A stretch of 43,316 bases of DNA from Sphingomonadaceae bacterium (GTDB lineage: Bacteria > Pseudomonadota > Alphaproteobacteria > Sphingomonadales > Sphingomonadaceae). A model generated the notes under the pieces. That model did no database searches. It had not been told where the DNA came from and saw only the letters and a list, made by a program, of their open reading frames with translations. Shown one piece after another: positions 1-8,662 of the stretch (the stretch's first letter is position 1; each line of letters opens with the position of its first letter). The stretch covers positions 1-43,316 of the forward strand of contig CANJCQ010000032.1 of NCBI GenBank assembly GCA_947473355.1, written 5' to 3'. The translations under genes and the position numbers were made by a program.

Positions 1-90
1 TCCCCCCGCTCGCTTGGCTCCTCACCGCCCCTCCCCACGAACGGGGATGGTTGATTTCATTCCCGGTGAAGCGAGGCTAGCCGCCCACTC

Positions 91-1449
91 ATGACCCACG
101 ATGTCCACATTATCGGCGGCGGCCTGGCTGGCAGCGAAGCGGCCTGGCAGCTGGCCCGGCGCGGCCTGCGCGTGCGTTTGTCCGAAATGCGCGGGGGCGG
201 AAATGGGACTGAGGCGCACCAGACACAGGCTCTGGCCGAGCTGGTCTGTTCGAACTCGTTCCGCTCGGACGACGATGTCAGCAATGCCGTCGGGCTGTTG
301 CATCACGAAATGCGGGCACTGGGCTCGCTGACCATGGCTGCGGCGGCCAAGGCGCAGGTTCCGGCTGGATCGGCCCTGGCAGTGGACAGGGATGTCTTTT
401 CAGCCGAGGTGGAGACCGCCCTCGCCGCACTGCCCAATCTCGAAGTCGTCCGCGAGCGGATCGACACATTGCCAGAGGCGGGCCTGACTATAGTCGCCAC
501 CGGGCCGCTCACCGCTGCCGCGCTGGCCAGCAGTATCGGCGCTGCAACCGGGGCGGAGAGCCTCGCCTTCTTCGATGCCATTGCCCCGATTGTCTATCGC
601 GAGAGCATAGACATGGATGTGTGCTGGATGGCGTCGCGCTGGGACAAAACCGATAAATTTGGGGCGGAAACCAAGGACTACATCAACTGCCCGATGGACC
701 GCGATCAATACGCCGCGTTCCACGCCGGGCTGATGGCTGGCGAGAAGACCAGTTTCAAGCAGTGGGAGGCCAACACCCCCTATTTCAACGGCTGCATGCC
801 AATCGAAGTCATGGCCGAGCGTGGCTTCGACACGCTGCGCTTTGGCCCGATGAAGCCAGTCGGGCTCGACAATCCGCACGATGCAACGCCCGAATTTCCC
901 AAGGGGCGCTGGCCGCATGCCGTGGTCCAGCTGCGGCAGGACAACAGGCTGGGCACGCTGTGGAACATGGTCGGCTTCCAGACCAAGCTCAAACATGCCG
1001 AGCAAGTCCGCCTGTTCCGAACCATTCCGGGGCTGGAAAATGCCGAATTTGCCCGGCTGGGCGGGCTGCATCGCAATACTTTCCTCAATTCACCGGTGCT
1101 GCTTGATCGGCAATTGCGGCTCAAGACTGAGCCGCACATCCGCTTTGCCGGACAGATCACCGGCTGCGAAGGCTATGTTGAGAGCGCTGCCATCGGCCTG
1201 GTCTCGGCCTTGATGTTGGCGAGCGAGCTTGCTGGCCGCGTCTGGCAGGCCCCTCCCCCCAGCACCGCGCTGGGCGCGCTGCTGGCGCATATTACCGGCG
1301 ATGCCGAGGCCGAGACCTATCAGCCGATGAACATCAACTTCGGGCTGTTTCCTCCGCTGCACGATGTGAAGAAGAAGAGCCGCAAACAGGCCTATACCGA
1401 TCGCGCCAAGCAGGACCTAGAGCTCTGGATCCCCCTCATCGCCGCTTGA
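91..1449 (+). CDS. trmFO: Methylenetetrahydrofolate--tRNA-(uracil-5-)-methyltransferase TrmFO
   Basis: This 452-residue FAD enzyme makes 5-methyluridine at position 54 of the tRNA T-loop, taking the carbon from methylenetetrahydrofolate. The N-terminus carries the dinucleotide-binding motif [11 protein letters not shown] (about residues 9-19), followed by the family's conserved AHQT and [11 protein letters not shown] segments. The middle has the [11 protein letters not shown] and [14 protein letters not shown] blocks, which include a conserved cysteine. The C-terminal [16 protein letters not shown] and [10 protein letters not shown] blocks are also typical. Length matches the family, and the ATG at 91 opens directly into the FAD motif. 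It runs convergent with the EF-hand gene, 30 bases away. It is a cytoplasmic housekeeping tRNA-modification enzyme. Identification is by conserved motifs and is very secure. Confidence 0.97.
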   Translation: MTHDVHIIGGGLAGSEAAWQLARRGLRVRLSEMRGGGNGTEAHQTQALAELVCSNSFRSDDDVSNAVGLLHHEMRALGSLTMAAAAKAQVPAGSALAVDRDVFSAEVETALAALPNLEVVRERIDTLPEAGLTIVATGPLTAAALASSIGAATGAESLAFFDAIAPIVYRESIDMDVCWMASRWDKTDKFGAETKDYINCPMDRDQYAAFHAGLMAGEKTSFKQWEANTPYFNGCMPIEVMAERGFDTLRFGPMKPVGLDNPHDATPEFPKGRWPHAVVQLRQDNRLGTLWNMVGFQTKLKHAEQVRLFRTIPGLENAEFARLGGLHRNTFLNSPVLLDRQLRLKTEPHIRFAGQITGCEGYVESAAIGLVSALMLASELAGRVWQAPPPSTALGALLAHITGDAEAETYQPMNINFGLFPPLHDVKKKSRKQAYTDRAKQDLELWIPLIAA

Positions 1450-1479
1450 TTCCTCGGGCGGCGGCGGCGCCCCTCGCCC

Positions 1480-1971
1480 CTACCCTCGTGCAGTGGGCCT
1501 TGGCACTGGCGAGCATCGGCAGACGGGCTGCTTGCCGGGCTTGGGCTTGGTCGTGGCGAATTCCTCGCGGGTCAGCGCGCCATCGCGATTGCCGTCGGCC
1601 CCGCTGAAGCGGTTGGAAGTGCGTACCGCCCATTCCTGGAAGGTCAGCAGATTGTTGCGATCGAGATCGAGTTTGCGGAAAGCATTGGCGCGCGGGGCGA
1701 GCATCTCGTTGGCAGTGATCCGGCCATCGCGGTCGTGGTCGAGCCGGTCAAAACGCTTCTGCTCGCGGGTCAGCGGATCGGCCTCGGGCGGTGCCGCGCC
1801 GCGCAAGCCATTGGCGTGAGCAAAAGGTAGCGGTTCATCGCCGACAGCTTCGCCGCCCGCCAATGATGGCGGCGGCGCTCCGCTTTCAGTCGCCGCCCGG
1901 CCCTGCCACCAGAACAGGCCGGCGCCAGCCAGCAGTAGAGCGAAGACAGCACCCAGAACGATCCGGTTCAC
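1480..1971 (-). CDS. EF-hand domain protein with N-terminal membrane anchor or signal
   Basis: This 163-residue protein starts with a hydrophobic segment (about residues 4-22), so it is probably membrane-anchored or exported. Three EF-hand-type calcium loops are visible: residues 78-89 (D78, D80, D82, E89), 102-113 (D102, D104, N106, E113) and 126-137 (D126, N128, D130, E137). The C-terminus is Pro/Lys-rich and has a Cys-Arg-Cys pair at 151-153. Calcium binding is inferred from the loops; no enzymatic domain is present. It lies 25 bases downstream of the squalene-synthase-family gene on the same strand, so the two may be co-transcribed. The specific role is unknown; calcium sensing or buffering in the periplasm is plausible. 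Confidence 0.85.
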   Translation of the reverse strand: MNRIVLGAVFALLLAGAGLFWWQGRAATESGAPPPSLAGGEAVGDEPLPFAHANGLRGAAPPEADPLTREQKRFDRLDHDRDGRITANEMLAPRANAFRKLDLDRNNLLTFQEWAVRTSNRFSGADGNRDGALTREEFATTKPKPGKQPVCRCSPVPRPTARG

Positions 1972-1996
1972 TCGCAGTCCCCCAACGGATTTCCAC

Positions 1997-2650
1997 CTAG
2001 CGCCCCGTTATGCCGATCCGGATCGCAGCAAGCAATGCTCCCGGCGTCTGCGATACTGCGTCGTTCGTTTGCCAATCAGTGCGGGCTGCCAGCCCATGCA
2101 GCACGGCCAGGGGGCGAAGCTGACGCGGCAGTCTCTGCCAGCGCCAATCCCGGCCCCGGACCAGCGCCAGCACGGCATCGCGCTCGCGCGGATCGCTGAG
2201 GTGGGCGGCGATATCGGCCAGCGCCCACGACTGGCCCATGCGCAAGGCAATGGCCGCCTCGTCCGGTGAGTCGGCCAGTGCGGCAAAAGCTGTCCCGCGC
2301 GCTTCGGCCAGCGTTGCGAAGGCTGATTCAGGCAGCGGCGGCGGGCCAGTCATCGCTTCCCAGCCATCGGCAAGGCCTGCCAGCGCCGCCCTTGATCCGG
2401 GCCAGTTGTTCAGCAGTGCGAGCAGTGGATCGCCCGAGCCCGGTCCAGCAGAAGTGCCTGACAATTGTTCGCGCCACCAGGCCAGCCGCAATTGCGCCAG
2501 CATTGGCTCGTGCGAATGGCGGACGATGTCAGCGAGCCGCGCATCGAGCGCGAACAGGCCAACCATTGCCGGGCGCGAAGCCGCTGGCGCATAGGCCAGA
2601 GCCAGTCGCTGGAGCGGAGGCAAGGTTGCCAGAATGCTGCTCTCAGCCAT
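1997..2650 (-). CDS. Squalene/phytoene synthase family protein (short form)
   Basis: The 217-residue product resembles the squalene/phytoene synthase fold. The N-terminal segment, with ALAYAP, a LDARLADIVR stretch and an RLAWWREQL stretch (about residues 16-65), is typical of the family branch that includes the mitochondrial complex I assembly factor NDUFAF6. It is shorter than true prenyl synthases (about 280-350 residues), and the two Asp-rich diphosphate-binding motifs are not evident. A catalytic role in carotenoid or hopanoid synthesis is therefore doubtful, and no other isoprenoid gene is nearby. Family assignment is moderately secure and function is not known. The EF-hand gene follows on the same strand. 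Confidence 0.75.
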   Translation of the reverse strand: MAESSILATLPPLQRLALAYAPAASRPAMVGLFALDARLADIVRHSHEPMLAQLRLAWWREQLSGTSAGPGSGDPLLALLNNWPGSRAALAGLADGWEAMTGPPPLPESAFATLAEARGTAFAALADSPDEAAIALRMGQSWALADIAAHLSDPRERDAVLALVRGRDWRWQRLPRQLRPLAVLHGLAARTDWQTNDAVSQTPGALLAAIRIGITGR

Positions 2651-2731
2651 GCCGCTGCTTTCACAGCGAGCGGTGTCTCATGTCAAGTCAGGCAAACCTG
2701 CATCGCCATTCGGCCCGCAGCTAACCACAGG

Positions 2732-3445
2732 TCAGGTGCCGTAGTTATTGCAAGTCGCGCGGGTGGCAGCTGGATTGGGGTTGTAGATTTGCCGGAAATC
2801 CCGTGTGTCGCGGACGATGAACGAGGCGATATAGTGGATGCGGCTCGGGCTGAACAGGAACCGAAAATAGGGCGTGTGGAGATAGTTTACCTCAACGAAC
2901 ATGACACCTGCACCAAGCGGCGCGGTTACCTGAGAGCCGGCATCGCCCATGCCGCTCGATGCAGTTGGGCCCTGGTTGGCCGCAGTTGCATCGATGCCAT
3001 CGGTTATTGCGGTAGTTCCGTAACTGGAATCATATCCCGTGCCGCTTTTGAGCCCGATGCAGCGCTGCCAGTGGATGCGCTGTGTCCCCGAAGCGTTCTC
3101 AAGGCTCGAGAGGATGACCCGGCCATTATTTACCAGGCGGATCCCCGCCCCCTGATCGCGCACGGCCTCGAAGGCGTCATTGACATCGATCTCACGCACT
3201 TGTTGCGAGGATAGAGAATTGTTGGTTCCCATGCGGGACATGTTGTCGGCAAGATTGAGCGCAATCTGGCTGACCTTCATGTGGACAACTGCCATGTTGG
3301 TGACATCGACAGCCGTCAGACCCGCCGTCAGCAGGATGGGAAAAGCCAGGGCGAATTCCATCAGGGCGAGACCACTGCGATCATCTCGCAAGGGTCGCCA
3401 CAGGCGGCGGATCCGCTCCGGGATGGGCAGTCTTGTCAGGTGCAT
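2732..3445 (-). CDS. TadE/TadG-like pilus assembly protein (third gene of minus-strand trio)
   Basis: This 237-residue protein begins with a basic stretch, then a prepilin-like sequence DRSGLALMEFALAFPILL (about residues 21-38) and a single membrane helix with the conserved Glu of TadE-family pseudopilins. The rest is predicted periplasmic, and its C-terminal ASFIVRDTRD block is shared with the copy at 8659-9363. The ATG at 3445 is preferred because it overlaps the end of the preceding gene by only 10 bases; an upstream ATG at 3481 would add 12 residues and a longer overlap. It is the last gene of the trio with 3436-4053 and 4050-5930. A role as a minor pilin or surface component of a Flp/Tad-type system is inferred, since no Tad ATPase or secretin lies in this window. 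Confidence 0.82.
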   Translation of the reverse strand: MHLTRLPIPERIRRLWRPLRDDRSGLALMEFALAFPILLTAGLTAVDVTNMAVVHMKVSQIALNLADNMSRMGTNNSLSSQQVREIDVNDAFEAVRDQGAGIRLVNNGRVILSSLENASGTQRIHWQRCIGLKSGTGYDSSYGTTAITDGIDATAANQGPTASSGMGDAGSQVTAPLGAGVMFVEVNYLHTPYFRFLFSPSRIHYIASFIVRDTRDFRQIYNPNPAATRATCNNYGT

Positions 3446-4053
3446 ATTGTCACCGGTGTCGGGACAGACTGATCGGCCCACGGCTGATTCTTGAGAATTG
3501 TCGATGCAGTAATCGACATGGTGCCGCTGCCACCCATCAAACGATAAACCGGGAAAAGGCGCGGAAACGTGATGGTCATGGTGTAAAGGACAATGTCACT
3601 CGCGCCGCCATCGCCGGAAATGCCCGGATCGGCGTCCCAGCTGCCATTCCTGTTTAAATCCGTGTAACATTCGCCGGGGTCGCGGTCGCCATCGGCGTTG
3701 CTGTCCGTGAAGCGCTCCGGCGTGGCTACGGTAGCAAAATTGGGATAGCTCCTGCGTGTCGATACGGCGGTTGCCGTGGGCGCCATGCCGCGGATCAGAG
3801 TGATGACCCGGGCATCCAGCGCCGCATTTGAGGTTGCGGCATTGTTGCCTTCCAGCGTCGCATCCCGAGCGGCCTTCTGAACCGCGCCGGATAAAACCGA
3901 GGTCGCATAAATGTTATAGAGCATGTCCGACATGCCGAGCATGAACAACACCATGACCGGCGCAACCATGGCAAATTCCACAATTGTCGCTCCAGAGGAG
4001 TCGTCGGCCAGTCGCCGCGCTTGCGGCCTCTTTCGATTCAATGACCACATCAT
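3436..4053 (-). CDS. TadE-like pseudopilin with Asp-rich calcium-binding-like insert
   Basis: This 205-residue TadE-family protein has the N-terminal signature DSSGATIVEFAMVAP (about residues 18-32), with conserved Glu26 followed by one membrane helix. The soluble part contains an unusual Asp/Asn/Gly-rich stretch (about 117-142) with DSNADGDRD and DLNRNGSWD, resembling EF-hand or dockerin-type calcium loops. The copy at 8084-8662 has the same stretch at the same place. Its start overlaps the stop of the von Willebrand gene as ATGA at 4050-4053, a sign of translational coupling. TadE-type proteins help assemble Flp pili at the inner membrane; that role here comes from family resemblance. Confidence 0.88.
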   Translation of the reverse strand: MMWSLNRKRPQARRLADDSSGATIVEFAMVAPVMVLFMLGMSDMLYNIYATSVLSGAVQKAARDATLEGNNAATSNAALDARVITLIRGMAPTATAVSTRRSYPNFATVATPERFTDSNADGDRDPGECYTDLNRNGSWDADPGISGDGGASDIVLYTMTITFPRLFPVYRLMGGSGTMSITASTILKNQPWADQSVPTPVTICT

Positions 4054-5930
4054 TGCGACAGCCTCAAAGCAGCGACATTGAGCGCGATTGAGTTGAAGGC
4101 ATCCTGAAGCGCACTGTTGCTGCTGGCATAGAATGCGCTGCCCGGCGAAGCACAGTTGGTCATTTCGGTGGTCAGTGCCTGTCCAAACCCGATCACGAAA
4201 ACAGTGATATTACGCGCCTTGGCCGCTGCACATTCTGCAACAAATCGTGCATTATGATAAGTTGTAAGAGAAGTGCCGGTAGAACCAGCGATGCGCTTGT
4301 CATAATATTCCAGACCATACATGCCATAAACATTCGAATTCGGATTCATGGCACCGTCCGTCATGAAGACGATGTAACGAGCGGGGGAAGTGTTGCCGGG
4401 CCAGGCCGCAGTATCCGATGCGAATATGCCGGTCGGGGAAATCAGCCTGGTTCCCCAGATCATGCCCGTATCATGGTACGTATAACCAATAGGGACAAAA
4501 TCCGTGGCATTGACGAAGTTGCTGACCTCCGTCCGGGTCATAACGGCCAAACGCTTGGCGGGCTTGCCGCAAGACAACAATTGCGCTGATTGGGTGAACC
4601 CGTCGCTGACATTAGTATAGGCGCCAGCCGCGCTCGTGCTTGTCGTATCGCCATAGGGATTCGTGCTGCTGCCGGAATTGTCGACCGTCGAGGGCGACAT
4701 GACATTACCGCGAAAGTAGGTGACATCTGGCCAAAGCGGGCGCCAACGCGTCGCGTCACTGGTTGGAACGGTGTCAGGATTGAGGTCGGCAGGCAGGCTG
4801 TTCTGGTTGAATGTTGTGGTGACAGTCGTGTCACGTTCTTCAATGCAGCCCTGCCATTTGGTTGTCCCGCCAGTCACGACCGAGGGATCGGCAATTGCGC
4901 TGCCCAGCTTGAACTGGCTCGTATCCTGCGTGTATTTGCCATAGCGCCAGTTCGGCTTCTTTGGCTGGCCGGTGATCGTGCAGACATTTGTCGAACTGTT
5001 CCAGCTCGCCGTCTTCTGGACCGCAGTGCCAGTCGCAGTGTAACCCGTTGTCGGCGCACGGACTGCCAGGGCGCTACAAGCGGCAGAAGATGCCGCTGCC
5101 GGTGTGCTCGTGGTCGCCGTGCCATAGTCTGCGTCGCCGATCAGCTGGCGGGTATTGTAGCCATAGCTATCGACAATGTAACTGGCCGGCAGCAGCAAGC
5201 CGGCGTTCACAGTCGATGTATAGGTTACAAAACCATAGCGGACATGGGCTGCTGGCGAAGCATGTGCCGCAAGCGTGTCGTAGAATGACAGCACTGCCGT
5301 GCGCAGGCCAGCCATTTTGGAACTGGTGCATTCGGGAATGCGATAGCCCGTGGTGCCGTCTGGCCTCGTATAGGAAACGGCCGATCCGGCAGAACATCCC
5401 GAAGTCGAGTCCGCCATGGAGCCCGTGGTATCGAGTACGAACATGATGTCCGTGTCGCCGATATCGAAGCGGGCTGTGCAGCTGACGGTTTGCACGACCG
5501 AGTTGTTATTGAACATCCGGGTCAATGTCATCGGCACAGTAGCCGTGGCAGTCGCTGTAACCTGGCTGTCATTCGTGCGTGTCGGCGTGAATGAGACAGC
5601 AGAACTGCCCATCCAACCCGATCGAAAGTTGCTGCTGAAAAACAATTGCGCCTGAGCCGCCGAATTGGTGTCGAGCGCTGTGCCGGTGGTCGCGGTCATG
5701 GTCTTGCGGCCGGCCAGAGCGCCAGCATCGCAGGCCTGTTGCAGCCTGGTCTTCACCAGGAACTGCCGGCCGATATCGATCCCTGCACCTGCCAGGATCA
5801 CCAGCGGAATCGTGAACGCAGCCATCATGACCAGCGTGTTGCCGCTGCGGTTGCGCGCCAGCGACTGCAGGAAGCTGCTGGCTTGCAAAACCTTCTTAGG
5901 CCGATGCTTTTTAGGTGTTTCCACGTGCAT
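4050..5930 (-). CDS. TadG-like pilus assembly protein with von Willebrand factor A domain
   Basis: This 626-residue protein has a basic N-terminus, the TadE/TadG signature RNRSGNTLVMMAAF and one membrane helix (about residues 30-52). The conserved LQQACDAGALAGRK block follows. A von Willebrand A domain begins near residue 160 with the metal-ion site DTTGS (167-171) and ends near the C-terminus with TDGA and the strand NITVFVIGFG. A long Thr/Ser/Asn-rich segment is inserted between the two halves of the domain. This is the layout of vWA-type TadG proteins, thought to be surface-exposed adhesive or minor pilus components. It is the first gene of the minus-strand trio, with its promoter presumably in 5931-6264. 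The gene appears intact, unlike its mirror copy at 6265-8087. Confidence 0.9.
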   Translation of the reverse strand: MHVETPKKHRPKKVLQASSFLQSLARNRSGNTLVMMAAFTIPLVILAGAGIDIGRQFLVKTRLQQACDAGALAGRKTMTATTGTALDTNSAAQAQLFFSSNFRSGWMGSSAVSFTPTRTNDSQVTATATATVPMTLTRMFNNNSVVQTVSCTARFDIGDTDIMFVLDTTGSMADSTSGCSAGSAVSYTRPDGTTGYRIPECTSSKMAGLRTAVLSFYDTLAAHASPAAHVRYGFVTYTSTVNAGLLLPASYIVDSYGYNTRQLIGDADYGTATTSTPAAASSAACSALAVRAPTTGYTATGTAVQKTASWNSSTNVCTITGQPKKPNWRYGKYTQDTSQFKLGSAIADPSVVTGGTTKWQGCIEERDTTVTTTFNQNSLPADLNPDTVPTSDATRWRPLWPDVTYFRGNVMSPSTVDNSGSSTNPYGDTTSTSAAGAYTNVSDGFTQSAQLLSCGKPAKRLAVMTRTEVSNFVNATDFVPIGYTYHDTGMIWGTRLISPTGIFASDTAAWPGNTSPARYIVFMTDGAMNPNSNVYGMYGLEYYDKRIAGSTGTSLTTYHNARFVAECAAAKARNITVFVIGFGQALTTEMTNCASPGSAFYASSNSALQDAFNSIALNVAALRLSQ

Positions 5931-5989
5931 TCTTGTGCCCCGCCATAGTCAGAGAGACCATTCAAGCTGTGGACTTACGCGTGTCGCCG

Positions 5990-6004
5990 TTAATTATGCC
6001 TTAA
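5990..6004. promoter_or_regulatory. Putative CtrA-binding site, TTAA-N7-TTAA
   Basis: The sequence is a perfect match to the TTAA-N7-TTAA consensus bound by the alphaproteobacterial cell-cycle regulator CtrA. It is centred about 67 bases upstream of the start at 5930. CtrA is known to control flagellar and pilus genes in Caulobacter and in sphingomonads. Binding here is an inference from the motif alone. Confidence 0.55.
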
Positions 6005-6013
6005 AGGAGAGAA

Positions 6014-6037
6014 TTGACAGCTGCGGAAATCTGTCAA
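6014..6037. promoter_or_regulatory. Inverted repeat TTGACAG-N10-CTGTCAA, possible operator
   Basis: The two 7-base arms are perfectly complementary and separated by 10 bases, a spacing that suits a dimeric DNA-binding protein. It lies between the CtrA-like box and the next inverted repeat. The cognate regulator is not recognisable from the window. Confidence 0.5.
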
Positions 6038-6039
6038 CC

Positions 6040-6055
6040 TTGATCGAATGATCAA
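6040..6055. promoter_or_regulatory. Inverted repeat TTGATC-N4-GATCAA, possible operator
   Basis: This is a perfect 6-base dyad with a 4-base centre, placed two bases after the TTGACAG/CTGTCAA repeat. Together the two dyads suggest a compact operator cluster between the divergent operons. The binding protein is unknown. Confidence 0.45.
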
Positions 6056-6264
6056 TTATGAAATCAGTCTCTTAACAAAGCCTAAAGTTACCGTGAGCCA
6101 TCCAAAGCAGCAAAAATCATCTGCTGGCGCAGCAATGCAAACCGCAGCCGCATCGTAATGGTTCTTCAATATATCTTTAAGTTATCAACCATACTTGTTG
6201 TCACTTCCATCACGGGCGCAGGCTTATAGGCACAGGCTGGACAACTGAGGTCAGCCTTTTGCCG

Positions 6265-6903
6265 ATGAGCCCGCGTTCCTTCTCGACCATTATCGGTTCG
6301 ATCTGCGACGCATTGCGTCCACTGCATCGCGATCAATCGGGCAATACCATCATGCTTGTCGCAGCAGCGATTGCGCCGCTGCTGGCCATGGTCGGCGGCG
6401 CCATCGATATGGGGCGCAGCTACCTCTCGGAATCGCGCCTGCAGCAGGCCTGCGACGCCGGGGTTTTGGCGGCACGCAAGAAGCTCGGCTCGACGGTCGT
6501 GCTCGATGGGCTGGTTCCGGCGAATGTCGCGACGGACGGCAACAAATACTTCAACATCAACTTCCGCAGCGGCGCCTATGGCACCAAAAACCGCGCTTTC
6601 ACCATGATGTTGCAGCCCGATTATTCGATCAGCGCCGTCGCCACGGTCGATGTCCCGACCACGGTGATGAAGATATTCGCTTTCGACAAGATCCCGGTGG
6701 GGGTCACCTGCGAAGCCAAGCTCAACTTCAGCAACACCGATGTGATGATGGTGCTCGATACCACTGGATCGATGAATCAGACCAACCCGAGCGACACCCA
6801 GCCCAAGCTGGCCATTCTAAAGTCAGTCGTGCACAATTATTCTGTCATGATGGAAGGCAGCATCATGACCATCGGACGCCGCAAATGGGCGCGTGGGTTG
6901 TAG
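6265..6903 (+). pseudogene. N-terminal fragment of a frameshifted TadG-like vWA protein
   Basis: This 212-residue reading frame matches the first part of the intact copy at 4050-5930. It has the SGNTIMLVAAAIAP membrane segment (about residues 25-45), the LQQACDAGVLAARK block and the metal-ion motif DTTGS (165-169). It runs out at a stop at 6901-6903, and the rest of the domain continues in another frame from about 6885. An ATG at 6265 is chosen as start, although a TTG at 6259 sits at better distance from GAGG at 6247-6250. The break may be a real mutation or a sequencing/assembly error. If real, the fragment would give an anchored but incomplete vWA domain. Confidence 0.8.
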
Positions 6904-8087
6904 TCAGTGCAGGTTGGTATTACAGCACCGCCGTTCAATCAACCTATGCGGGGACCTGGCATCCCCCAACCGTCGTCACCACTACCGAAGGCAGCACCAC
7001 TGTTCCCGGTTATTACAGCTGCGACACCGGGGCTCCGTCGGGAACCTACACCGCAAGCACTACCGTGCTGTCAGATGTCAGCGTGCCCTGGACCGGACCG
7101 CCGGCAGGAACCAAGCGAACCGTGCACAAGCGTCTGAGCGAAAACGGCGCTTACTACTGGATCAATCAGAACGGCGCGACCTGCGAAGTCTGGCGCGGCG
7201 ACTATGCAAGTCTTATCCGTGAATATGACGAGATCACCATTCCAGCCTCCAGCAGCACCCCCACCTATCGCTATGCGCCGATCGCCCGCAGCGTGACCAG
7301 CTGGCGTTCTGAAACCAATGGCTGCATGGAAGAGCGGGCGACATACGAAATCACCGACTACAGCAATGTTGATTTCACCCGCGCGCTCGACCTTGACCTT
7401 GACCGGGTGCCGACAACGGGTATCCCCGTAACACAGTGGCGACCGTCTTATCCGAACGTGATCTTCGAACGATCGCTTGACTATTATGGCAATGGCTCCT
7501 TCTCGGTGCCGCAGGTCATCACCACCGATCCATATCTTTTCCAGCCAGTAAATAACTCCAACCTAACCACTTGCCCAACGGCGGCTCGCAAGCTGGCGGA
7601 AATGACGACATCCGATGTCGATGGCTATCTTGCCGGGGTGGTTGCTCAGGGCAGCACCTATCACGATATCGGCATGATCTGGGGCGGACGGCTGCTTTCG
7701 GCGACCGGCCTGTTTGCCGCCGAGAACGCCGATGTGGCCGGCAAGCCAACCAACCGCCACCTGATCTTCCTGACCGACGGCGAGACAGCGCCGCGCGATA
7801 TTGCCTATGGCGCCTATGGGGTCGAACCGCTCGATCAGCGGCGCTGGAGCCCAAGTTCGTCGCTGTCGCTGACCAAAGTTGTCGAAAATCGCTTCACCGT
7901 CGCCTGTGACGAAGTGAAGAAGCGCAATATCACCGTCTGGGTGATCGGCTTCGGCACATTGATGACCAAAATGCTGAAGGACTGCGCCGGCAATGGCCGC
8001 TGGTTCCAGGCAGACGATGCCACCGCGCTCAACGCAGCCTTCGCCAAGATCGCCGCCTCAATGGGCGACCTGAGGATTTCCAAATGA
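6885..8087 (+). pseudogene. C-terminal fragment of the frameshifted TadG-like vWA protein
   Basis: This 400-residue frame corresponds to the second part of the intact paralogue. It holds the NGCMEERATYE block, the STYHDIGMIWGGRLLS block, the strand HLIFLTDGE with the metal-site Asp, and the NITVWVIGFG strand near the end. The ATG at 6885 has no visible ribosome binding site and lies inside the preceding frame, so it is probably not a natural start. Compared with the paralogue, the strand RYGFVTYTSTVN and its surroundings are absent, a shortfall of roughly 17 codons at the break. The stop overlaps the next start as ATGA at 8084-8087, so the original operon architecture is kept. Confidence 0.8.
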
Positions 8088-8662
8088 TCTGGCGGCGCAA
8101 CCTTGCGGATGACCAGTCCGGTGCGGCAATCGTCGAATTCGCGCTGATCGCGCCTGTGCTGCTGATGACGCTGTTCGGCTTGTTCGACCTTGGCCATGGC
8201 ATGTACACCAAAGCGATGTTGCAGGGCGCGATCGAGAAGGCCTCGCGGGGTTCAACGATCGAAAGCTCAACAACCGGTGCGCTTGACAGCAAGGTTTCAG
8301 CGGTGGTTCGCAGGATCGCTCCTAACGCCGTCCTTGGTTTTACCCGGACAAGTTATACCAGCTTCTCCGATGTAGGGGCGCCAGAGACATATGTAGATAC
8401 CGATGCCGACAGCACCTGCGACAATGGCGAAACCTACGAGGACGCTAACAGAAATGGCACTTGGGATGCCGATCAGGGGCGCACTGGCAACGGCGGGGCT
8501 CGAGATGCCATTCTGTACAATGTGACCGTGAGCTATCCGCGGCAGTTCCCGATCGCGCGGCTTATCGGTCAGTCGAACACCATGCAGATGTCAGTCACAA
8601 CGATCCTGCGCAACCAGCCTTATGGGCTGCAGTCTGCACCGCCCACGGCCACCTGCCCATGA
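8084..8662 (+). CDS. TadE-like pseudopilin with Asp-rich calcium-binding-like insert (plus-strand copy)
   Basis: This 192-residue TadE-family protein has the signature DQSGAAIVEFALIAP (about residues 10-24), one membrane helix, and an Asp-rich stretch at about 105-130 (DTDADS and DANRNGTWD) like that in 3436-4053. The C-terminal half, with DAILYNVTVSYPRQFPIARL, aligns with the minus-strand copy, so the two are paralogues. It overlaps both neighbours by four bases (ATGA at 8084-8087 and 8659-8662), which points to translational coupling. If the upstream vWA gene is truly broken, expression may be reduced by polarity. A pilus-assembly role is inferred from the family. Confidence 0.88.
   Translation: MIWRRNLADDQSGAAIVEFALIAPVLLMTLFGLFDLGHGMYTKAMLQGAIEKASRGSTIESSTTGALDSKVSAVVRRIAPNAVLGFTRTSYTSFSDVGAPETYVDTDADSTCDNGETYEDANRNGTWDADQGRTGNGGARDAILYNVTVSYPRQFPIARLIGQSNTMQMSVTTILRNQPYGLQSAPPTATCP

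Larger units (their letters stand above)
5931..6264. promoter_or_regulatory. Divergent control region between the two TadG/TadE-like operons
   Basis: This AT-rich 334-base gap lies between the divergent starts at 5930 and 6265 and contains no gene. From left to right it holds a TTAA-N7-TTAA box (5990-6004), a TTGACAG-N10-CTGTCAA inverted repeat (6014-6037), a TTGATC-N4-GATCAA inverted repeat (6040-6055) and a near-match TTAA-N7-TAAA (6072-6086). Nearer the plus-strand operon, widely spaced arms ATGGTT and AACCAT flank an A/T-rich stretch (about 6158-6192). It presumably holds both promoters; no clear -10/-35 pair could be chosen. Confidence 0.75.

Noticed and set aside
1450..1480. GGGCG/CGCCC hairpin between trmFO and the EF-hand gene as a terminator
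   Set aside because: The stem is only five pairs in a low-complexity GCG run and no U tract follows.
6840..6910. Programmed ribosomal frameshift in the TadG-like gene
   Set aside because: No slippery heptamer or downstream structure was seen, and a conserved strand is missing, which fits a deletion or error better.
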